64,000 bases of DNA from Micromonospora sp. KC213 (lineage in GTDB: Bacteria; Actinomycetota; Actinomycetes; Mycobacteriales; Micromonosporaceae): contig NZ_SMKF01000012.1 of assembly GCF_004348325.1 (NCBI RefSeq), positions 1-64,000 of the forward strand, written 5' to 3'. The notes under the pieces were generated by a model. The model was not told where the DNA came from. It saw nothing but the letters and a program-made list of their open reading frames with translations, and did not search any database. The position numbers were made by a program, and so were the translations under genes. Shown here piece by piece: positions 58,676 through 64,000 of the stretch (within the stretch, counting starts at the first letter, position 1; every line of letters starts with the position of its first letter).

Positions 58676-59495
58676 GAGACACCCCCAGGTCGAGTGCGGA
58701 GCGGAAGGCCGCGACGTCGGCGGCGAGCGCGCCGGCCGAGGCTCCGTCGAGCACCCTACGCATCAGCGCCGACGCGACGACAGCACCGTCCCCGGCGCGT
58801 CCCGCCTCGGCGGCCTGGGCCGGGGTGGACACCCCGAATCCGACCAGCACCGGCAGGTCGGTGACCGCCTTGACCCGGGCGGCCAGGGTGGCAGCCGAGG
58901 CGGCCAGGTTGGGACGCTCGCCGGTGGTGCCCATGACGCTGACCGCGTACAGGAAGCCACGACTGCGGGCGCAGATCTCCCGCAGCCGGTCGTCCGGGGT
59001 GGCCGGCGCGGCCAGCAGCACCAGTTCGATGCCGGCGGCGGCCGCCTCGGCCTCGAGCCCGGCGGACTCGTCCAGCGGCAGGTCGGGAACGATCAGACCG
59101 GACACCCCGGCGGCGACGAGCGGGGCGATCCCCGACCGCAGGATGAGGTTCGCATACGTCATGACGACGATCGGCACCCGCAGCGGCGTGCCCGCGAGGG
59201 CGGCGAGGATCGAGTCCACCGTGGCACCACGGGCCAGGGCCCGGTGCGAGGCCTCCTGGATGGTCGGGCCGTCGAGCATCGGGTCGGAGAACGGCAGACC
59301 GACCTCGATCGCGTCCGCGCCGCTGTCCTGATAGGCGAGCAGAAAATCCGTCCAGTCCGCGGTGATGCCACCGGTCACGTACGGCACGAGCAGCGGCCGC
59401 CGGGCCGCCTGCAGCGCGGCACCGAGCCGGGGCGTACCGGCGCGCGACTTGTCCAGCCCGGGCATCGCGGTCTGCTGGTTGGTGTCGATGGTCAT
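58635..59495 (-). CDS. trpA: Tryptophan synthase alpha chain
   Basis: A 286-aa TIM-barrel enzyme that cleaves indole-3-glycerol phosphate to indole and glyceraldehyde 3-phosphate. The catalytic Glu is in DAIEVGLPFSDP and the catalytic Asp in PMLDGPTIQ; the phosphate loop reads GFGVSTPAQA. It overlaps the trpB stop by four bases (ATGA at 59492), so the synthase subunits are coupled. The end overlaps the GntR gene. No other trp genes are nearby, so this is probably a second, specialised trpBA copy. Confidence 0.95.
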   Translation of the reverse strand: MTIDTNQQTAMPGLDKSRAGTPRLGAALQAARRPLLVPYVTGGITADWTDFLLAYQDSGADAIEVGLPFSDPMLDGPTIQEASHRALARGATVDSILAALAGTPLRVPIVVMTYANLILRSGIAPLVAAGVSGLIVPDLPLDESAGLEAEAAAAGIELVLLAAPATPDDRLREICARSRGFLYAVSVMGTTGERPNLAASAATLAARVKAVTDLPVLVGFGVSTPAQAAEAGRAGDGAVVASALMRRVLDGASAGALAADVAAFRSALDLGVSPGTPHAEIPGHRG

Positions 59496-60664
59496 CGCAG
59501 GCCCTCCATCAGCTGGGGCATGTCCTTGTCGCCGCGGCCGGAGAGCGTCAGCAGCACCGTCGAGCCGGCCGGCAGGTCAGGTGTCCCGGCCGCGCGCAGC
59601 ACCCACGCCACCGCGTGCGCCGACTCCAGCGCGCAGATGATGCCCTCCCGCTCGGCGAGACGGCGCACCGCGACCAGCACCTCGTCATCGGTCACCGTGA
59701 CGTACCGGGCCCGGCCCAGCTCGTTGAGCTGTGCGTGCTCCGGGCCCACCCCGGGATAGTCGAGTCCGGCGGCGATCGACCGCGCCTCGGCGACCTGCCC
59801 ATGCCGGTCCTGCAACACCAGCGACCGGGAGCCGTGCAGGACTCCCGCCTCGCCCCGGGAGACAGCGGCGCCGCCCGCCGCCTCGACACCCACCAGGCTC
59901 GCGCCCGTGTCGACGAAGCCGGCGAACGTGCCGGCGGCGTTCGACCCGCCGCCCACGCAGGCAACGACCGTGTCCGGGATGCCGGTGCCGAGTTCGGCGG
60001 CGCACTGCCCGCGTGCCTCATCACCGATCACCCGCTGAAACTCCCGGACCAGCCACGGGTACGGGTGCGGTCCGGCCACCGACCCGAGGCAGAAATGGGT
60101 GTCCTCGACGGTCGACACCCAGTCGCGCATGGCCTCGCTGGTGGCGTCCTTGAGGGTCCGGCTGCCGCTGGTCACCGGGACGACCTCGGTGCCGAGCAGG
60201 CGCATGCGAAAGACGTTGAGGGCCTGGCGCTCGATGTCGCGCTCGCCCATGTAGACGGTGGCCCGCAGCCCGAACAGCGCCGCCGCGGTGGCCGTGGCGA
60301 CGCCGTGCTGGCCGGCGCCGGTCTCGGCGACCAGTCGGGTCTTGCCCATCCGCCGGGCGAGCAGGGCCTGCCCGAGCACATTGTTGATCTTGTGGGAACC
60401 GGTGTGGGCCAGGTCCTCGCGCTTGAGCAGGAGCGTGACGCCCAGCTCGGCGGAGAGGTTGCGGGCGATGGTGAGGGCGGTCGGCCGCCCCGCGTAGGTG
60501 CGGCGGTGAACGTCGAGCTCCATCCGGAACGCCGGATCGGCCCAGGCATCCCGGAACGCGTCCTCCAGGGCGAGGCAGGCGGGGATCAGGGACTCGGGAA
60601 CGTACCTGCCGCCGTAGTCCCCGAACCGTCCGCCGGCGGCGGGCTCGCGCATCACCATTGTCAC
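59492..60664 (-). CDS. trpB: Tryptophan synthase beta chain
   Basis: A 390-aa PLP enzyme joining indole and serine to tryptophan. The Schiff-base Lys is in LAHTGSHKINNVLGQ, the phosphate loop is GGGSNAAGTF, and the substrate Glu lies in VAETGAGQHGVATA. FGDYGGRYVPESL is the TrpB1-type N-terminus, so it should pair with the adjacent TrpA. The GTG at 60664 is chosen because GGAGG lies five bases upstream; the frame to 60706 runs through the operator. It is first of trpB-trpA-gntR. Confidence 0.95.
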   Translation of the reverse strand: MTMVMREPAAGGRFGDYGGRYVPESLIPACLALEDAFRDAWADPAFRMELDVHRRTYAGRPTALTIARNLSAELGVTLLLKREDLAHTGSHKINNVLGQALLARRMGKTRLVAETGAGQHGVATATAAALFGLRATVYMGERDIERQALNVFRMRLLGTEVVPVTSGSRTLKDATSEAMRDWVSTVEDTHFCLGSVAGPHPYPWLVREFQRVIGDEARGQCAAELGTGIPDTVVACVGGGSNAAGTFAGFVDTGASLVGVEAAGGAAVSRGEAGVLHGSRSLVLQDRHGQVAEARSIAAGLDYPGVGPEHAQLNELGRARYVTVTDDEVLVAVRRLAEREGIICALESAHAVAWVLRAAGTPDLPAGSTVLLTLSGRGDKDMPQLMEGLR

Positions 60665-60676
60665 CAGAACCTCCAG

Positions 60677-60730
60677 AGTTCTAGAACTATGGTCTGAGTG
60701 TGTCACAACAGCCAGAAAAGTTCTAGAACT
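60677..60730 (-). promoter_or_regulatory. Two identical 12-bp palindromic operators upstream of trpB
   Basis: AGTTCTAGAACT occurs at 60677-60688 and again at 60719-60730, 42 bases apart (four helical turns). Both are perfect palindromes, of the type bound by HutC/UTRA GntR proteins. The first ends 12 bases before the trpB GTG, so binding would block the promoter or the ribosome site; the pair suits cooperative or looped repression. Confidence 0.8.
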
Positions 60731-60787
60731 CTTTGAGGTTGTTCGAAACCGACCAAGCCCTCGGGGGGACGACGGGCGGCAGGTCGG

Positions 60788-61894
60788 TCAGGTGAACACG
60801 GTGCGGCGTACGCCCTTCTGGTCGGCGCAGGCGCCGCGCCGCCCACCGGTCAGGCTGACCGACCCGTCCCGGCACTGCACCAGGTAGCCGCGTCCGGACC
60901 AGAAGTCCCGTTCGCAGTCGAAGTGGTCGCAGATCCGGTGGTCGGGGCGGCGGATCCGCTGGCCGTCGCAGAAGTCGTACCCCATCGGGTTGGCCGGGGC
61001 GCCGCAACGCCGCTCGCGGGGCGCGACGCTGGTCGACGGCGTGGGCCGGGGTTTCGCCCGGCGGGTGGCCGTCGGCGTGGGCGACGGGGCGGGGGTGGCG
61101 GCGACGGCCCGTTCGGAGGCGGATCGCACCGGCGGGTCCGAGTCGAGGACGGCCACCGGCACGGCCAGGGTGAGCGCGGCCGTGACGACGACGGCGCGGC
61201 GTCCGCCGGGGATCCGGGCGGTGAGCCGGGCCTGGGCGGGGGTGACGATCGCCGGGCGGAACGGTCGGGTCTGGTCGTGTTCGGCGATCAGCTCGTCGAG
61301 CTGCGCGAGCACGGTGTCCCGCTGCTCGATGGCGTCGGCGAAGGCGAGGGTGAGCACGAACCTGAAGTCGACCGCCGCCGCGGCCGGCAGGCGCAGACCG
61401 GTGGTCCGCTTGCGGTCGAGGACCTGGATCAACGTCACCGGGGCCGCCGGGTCGTGGGACAGCCCGGTCATCTTCGCGTACGCCCAGTCGCGCCGGCCGC
61501 CACCGCCGAGGAACGCCAGGCGACGGTTGGTGATCACGGCCATCCCGGCGTCGACGGCCCGGACCCCGTCGGGGGATCGGTGCCGCAGCGGTGCCGGGTG
61601 CGGTTCGAGGGTCAGGTCGGGGGCGGGCAGCACCGCGGTGTGCCGCAGCTCGACCAGTTGGGCCGCCGGCCAGGCCCGGAGCACCTTCTCGCCGTGTTCG
61701 AGCGCCAGCGGCAGCCCTCGGCCCGCCGCTGCCGAACCGCGCAGGTCGACGGCGAGGGTACGCAGCCGCCGAAGTTCGTCGTCGTGCCGGCGCCAGGCCG
61801 CCTCGGCCGCGCGGTAGCGGCGCTGCCGGCGCTCGTTCTGTTTGCGCGCCCAGGTGTAGCGCCAGGTGGAACCCGTCGAATCAGTTTCAGCCAC
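60788..61894 (-). CDS. Membrane protein with DUF3761-like C-terminal domain
   Basis: A 368-aa protein. An N-terminal cytoplasmic region (1-230) with a coiled-coil-like start (RRQRRYRAAEAAWRRHDDEL) is followed by one membrane helix (about 232-250) and a Pro/Thr-rich linker. The extracellular end has six cysteines and LVQCRDGSVSLTGGRRGAC, like DUF3761. Function unknown. The ATG at 61894 and the single-gene arrangement are clear. Confidence 0.78.
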   Translation of the reverse strand: MAETDSTGSTWRYTWARKQNERRQRRYRAAEAAWRRHDDELRRLRTLAVDLRGSAAAGRGLPLALEHGEKVLRAWPAAQLVELRHTAVLPAPDLTLEPHPAPLRHRSPDGVRAVDAGMAVITNRRLAFLGGGGRRDWAYAKMTGLSHDPAAPVTLIQVLDRKRTTGLRLPAAAAVDFRFVLTLAFADAIEQRDTVLAQLDELIAEHDQTRPFRPAIVTPAQARLTARIPGGRRAVVVTAALTLAVPVAVLDSDPPVRSASERAVAATPAPSPTPTATRRAKPRPTPSTSVAPRERRCGAPANPMGYDFCDGQRIRRPDHRICDHFDCERDFWSGRGYLVQCRDGSVSLTGGRRGACADQKGVRRTVFT

Positions 61895-62092
61895 GCCGAC
61901 CCCTCCGCCGCGCGAGCCACCAATCGGGGTGTCGTACGGATTAACAGCGGATCAACGCCGACGGAACCGGCGCGACGGGTCCTTTCACCCGATCGGGTGA
62001 TTGCCTCGGACGGATTCTGTGAGCAGGCCCGGCCGGCGCCGGGAACCCGGGTGGGCCGATCGGTCGGCCCACCCGGCCCGGACGATGACCGC

Positions 62093-62851
62093 TCAGGCGC
62101 GGTGGATCGCGTTGGCGTGGATCGCCTCGGCGAGGTAGGCGGCCATGCCCGGCGCGAGTGTCTCGAAGTACGCGGTGAACCGGGGATCCCCCACGTACAT
62201 GTCCGCCAGGCAGGTGTGCATCTCGTACGAGCAGTCGTAGAACCACTCGGTGATGAGCCGCCGGTGCTCCTCGGCCAACGCCATCGCCTCCGCCGAGTCG
62301 GCCGGCACCCCCGAGGTCATCACCGCCACGAAGCGGCGGCCCCAGTCCTCGTTGGCCGCCTTGTTGCGCAGCCAGTCCTCCTTCGAGTAGCTGGCCGTCC
62401 GGCGGGCCGACTCCTGGTACGCGTCGGTGTCGCCCCAGCGCTGCTCCACCTCCTCGGTGTGCGCATCCGGGTCGAAGTCGCCGAAGACCTCGAACCGCTC
62501 CTGCGGGGTGAGCTTGATGTTCATCCTTTTCGCCTCCATCGCCATCTCGATCGCGGCGACCATCTCCTGGAGCTTGCCGATCCGGCCGCTGAGCAGCTCG
62601 TGCTGCCGGCGCAGGTGCGCCACCGGGTCGGCATCCGGGTCGTCGAGGATCGCCGCGATCTCCTCCAGCGGGAACCCCAACTCCCGGTACCAGAGGATCA
62701 ACTGCAGGCGCTCCAGGTCCGCGTCGTCGTAGCGGCGGTAGCCCGCCGCGGTGCGTCCGCTGGGCGAGAGCAGTCCGATCTCGTCGTAGTGGTGCAGCGT
62801 CCGGACCGTCACCCGGGCCGCCCTCGCCACCTGCCCCACCGTGTACGTCAT
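62093..62851 (-). CDS. MerR-family regulator with TipAS antibiotic-recognition domain
   Basis: A 252-aa protein. The MerR HTH (residues 1-70; VGQVARAARVTVRTLHHYDEIG) and a dimerisation helix lead to a TipAS globin-like domain (about 130-245; RWGDTDAYQESARRT, FYDCSYEMHTCLADMYVGDP with the Cys that binds thiopeptides covalently in TipAL). It probably activates genes on binding thiopeptide-like or other drugs. The ATG at 62851 follows GGGAGGGAA. Confidence 0.94.
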   Translation of the reverse strand: MTYTVGQVARAARVTVRTLHHYDEIGLLSPSGRTAAGYRRYDDADLERLQLILWYRELGFPLEEIAAILDDPDADPVAHLRRQHELLSGRIGKLQEMVAAIEMAMEAKRMNIKLTPQERFEVFGDFDPDAHTEEVEQRWGDTDAYQESARRTASYSKEDWLRNKAANEDWGRRFVAVMTSGVPADSAEAMALAEEHRRLITEWFYDCSYEMHTCLADMYVGDPRFTAYFETLAPGMAAYLAEAIHANAIHRA

Positions 62852-62990
62852 GGGTTCCCTCCCTTCCGCGACCAAGGCTCCCGCCTTCCGTTACGTGAGG
62901 GTCAACCCGATTCTGCGCGCGTCCCCGCCGCCACTGTCGGAAGGTTGTCGGCGGTGCCGGGACGTGGTCGCCGGCGCCGTGCCGGCGTGG

Positions 62991-64000
62991 TCAGGCCGGT
63001 GTGTGGTGCAGGGTGGCCAGCGCGCCGGGGCGGCCGTAGCGGTAGCCCTGGCCGTGCACGCAGCCGATCGCGGTGACCGCCGCGTGCTGCCCCTCGGTCT
63101 CTACCCCCTCGGCCACCACCGCCAGGTCGAACGCCCCGGCCAGCCGGGTCACCATCTCCACCGTCGCGTACGCCCGGGTGTCCGAGTCGAGCCGGGCCAC
63201 GAACGAACGGTCGATCTTCAGCTCGGTGGCCGGGATGCGGTGCAGGTAGCTCAACGACGAGTAGCCGGTGCCGAAGTCGTCGATGGCGATCCGGATGCCC
63301 AGCTCGCGGAGCTGTGCGAGGCGTTCCAGCACCGCCTCGCTGCCGTCGATCAACGCCGACTCGGTCAGTTCCAGGGTCAGCGCGCGAGGCGCCAGGCCGG
63401 CGCCGGCGGTGGCCGCGGTGACCGTGGCGATGAGATCCGGCCGGCGCAGGTGCGCCGCCGCGATGTTCACCGCCACCGTCGCCTCCGGCACCCGCTGCCG
63501 CCAGGTGGCGGCGGCCCGGCACGCCTCGTGGATCACCCAGCGGTCCAGCGGCACGACCAGTCCGGTCTCCTCGGCCAGCGGCAGGAACGCCGCCGGGTTG
63601 AGCAGCCCCAGCCGGGGATGCCGCCAACGGACCAGCGCCTCGGCGCTGCGTACCTCGCCGGTGGCCAGGTCGACGATGGGCTGGTAGTCCAGGTGCAACT
63701 GCCGCTCGTCGACCGCCCGGCGCAGGTCGGCGATCAGCTCCGCGCGGGTCACCGCCGACTCGCGCAGGGCTGGGGTGCAGGTCCGGTACGCGGCCTTCCC
63801 GGCCGCCTTCGCCGCGTACATCGCGATGTCGGCGTCGCGCAACAGGTCGGTGTGGGAGGTGTGCTGCGGGCCGTACTCGGCGATGCCGATGCTGGCCGAC
63901 GGGTGGATACCGGCGTCCTCCTCGCCCGGCGACGGTTGCAGGGCGGTGAGCAGCCGCTCGGCGAGCCGTTCCGGGGCGACCGGCCGGCCTGCGTCGACGA
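62991..64000 (-). CDS. GGDEF-EAL protein (cyclic-di-GMP turnover), 5' end outside window
   Basis: The gene runs off the right edge; 336 codons are visible. At the edge is the end of a GGDEF domain (ASIGIAEYGPQHTSHTDLLR, RDADIAMYAAKAAGK). A complete EAL domain follows with EALVRWRHP, NIAAAHL, LTESAL, IDDFGTGYSS, KIDRSFV and AEGVET. All phosphodiesterase metal-site residues appear present, so hydrolysis of cyclic-di-GMP is likely; the GGDEF active site is not in view. Confidence 0.92.
   Translation of the reverse strand, partial: VDAGRPVAPERLAERLLTALQPSPGEEDAGIHPSASIGIAEYGPQHTSHTDLLRDADIAMYAAKAAGKAAYRTCTPALRESAVTRAELIADLRRAVDERQLHLDYQPIVDLATGEVRSAEALVRWRHPRLGLLNPAAFLPLAEETGLVVPLDRWVIHEACRAAATWRQRVPEATVAVNIAAAHLRRPDLIATVTAATAGAGLAPRALTLELTESALIDGSEAVLERLAQLRELGIRIAIDDFGTGYSSLSYLHRIPATELKIDRSFVARLDSDTRAYATVEMVTRLAGAFDLAVVAEGVETEGQHAAVTAIGCVHGQGYRYGRPGALATLHHTPA

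Overview
This window is high-GC actinobacterial chromosome, most likely Micromonospora or a close relative. The evidence is a G/C-saturated third codon position in nearly every gene, many GTG starts, XRE-DUF5753/DUF397 pairs, twin-arginine and Sec secreted proteins, and several apparently leaderless promoters. No rRNA, tRNA, CRISPR array or recognisable transposase was seen. The assignment rests on protein resemblance read by eye, not on a database search.

Layout. 0-9.6 kb: housekeeping/accessory singletons (DUF1330, pentapeptide-repeat, class C serine hydrolase, NAD(P)-binding and PPOX proteins, a His/Cys-dyad protein, a secreted M15 peptidase), then a NarL-type two-component system. 9.7-14.1 kb: ABC-2 exporter, YqeB-like membrane protein, an orphan ParA with a small partner, and a TM2 protein. 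14.1-18.1 kb: Tat-exported metallo-hydrolase, class A beta-lactamase divergent from a LysR regulator, aldo/keto reductase. 18.2-28.4 kb: mannosyltransferase-like membrane protein, FAD oxidoreductase, FN3-CBM3 secreted protein, GYD protein, a globin-like protein lacking the proximal histidine, an SF1-like ATPase, a TetR-DUF4386 pair with a clear operator, a truncated penicillin-acylase remnant, and a GH54-CBM13 arabinofuranosidase.

28.4-41.3 kb is an unstable mosaic. It holds broken globin, VOC, flavohemoprotein-reductase, XRE and flavoprotein genes, plus two pairs of direct repeats (55 bp at 29.02/35.95 kb; about 196 bp at 36.9/41.1 kb). Between the repeats sit intact accessory modules: HAD-MFS divergent from a MocR regulator; a PLP-enzyme module (D-cysteine desulfhydrase/ACC-deaminase family, XRE-cupin regulator, group II decarboxylase) around a 14-bp palindrome; an MFS transporter; and an ECF sigma factor with a small membrane protein.

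41.2-52.7 kb: a 1020-aa PLD-DEAD-DUF3427 helicase, a VOC protein, a PucR regulator, two tandem secreted paralogues of unknown function, a phosphotransferase, an XRE-DUF397 pair and an aldo/keto reductase. 52.8-56.9 kb: a secreted RHS-repeat gene broken by two apparent frameshifts, with a glycine-rich hydrophobic tip followed by four small ORFs on the same strand; at least two of these encode small membrane proteins. 57.3-64 kb: VOC, a stand-alone trpB-trpA-GntR unit with two perfect 12-bp palindromes upstream, a DUF3761-like membrane protein, a TipAS-type MerR regulator, and the 3' part of a GGDEF-EAL gene that runs off the right edge.

The most promising leads are the RHS/immunity-like locus, the XRE-cupin PLP-enzyme module, the trpBA-GntR unit with its duplicated operator, the tandem secreted paralogues, the His/Cys protein at 5.0 kb and the histidine-less globin family.
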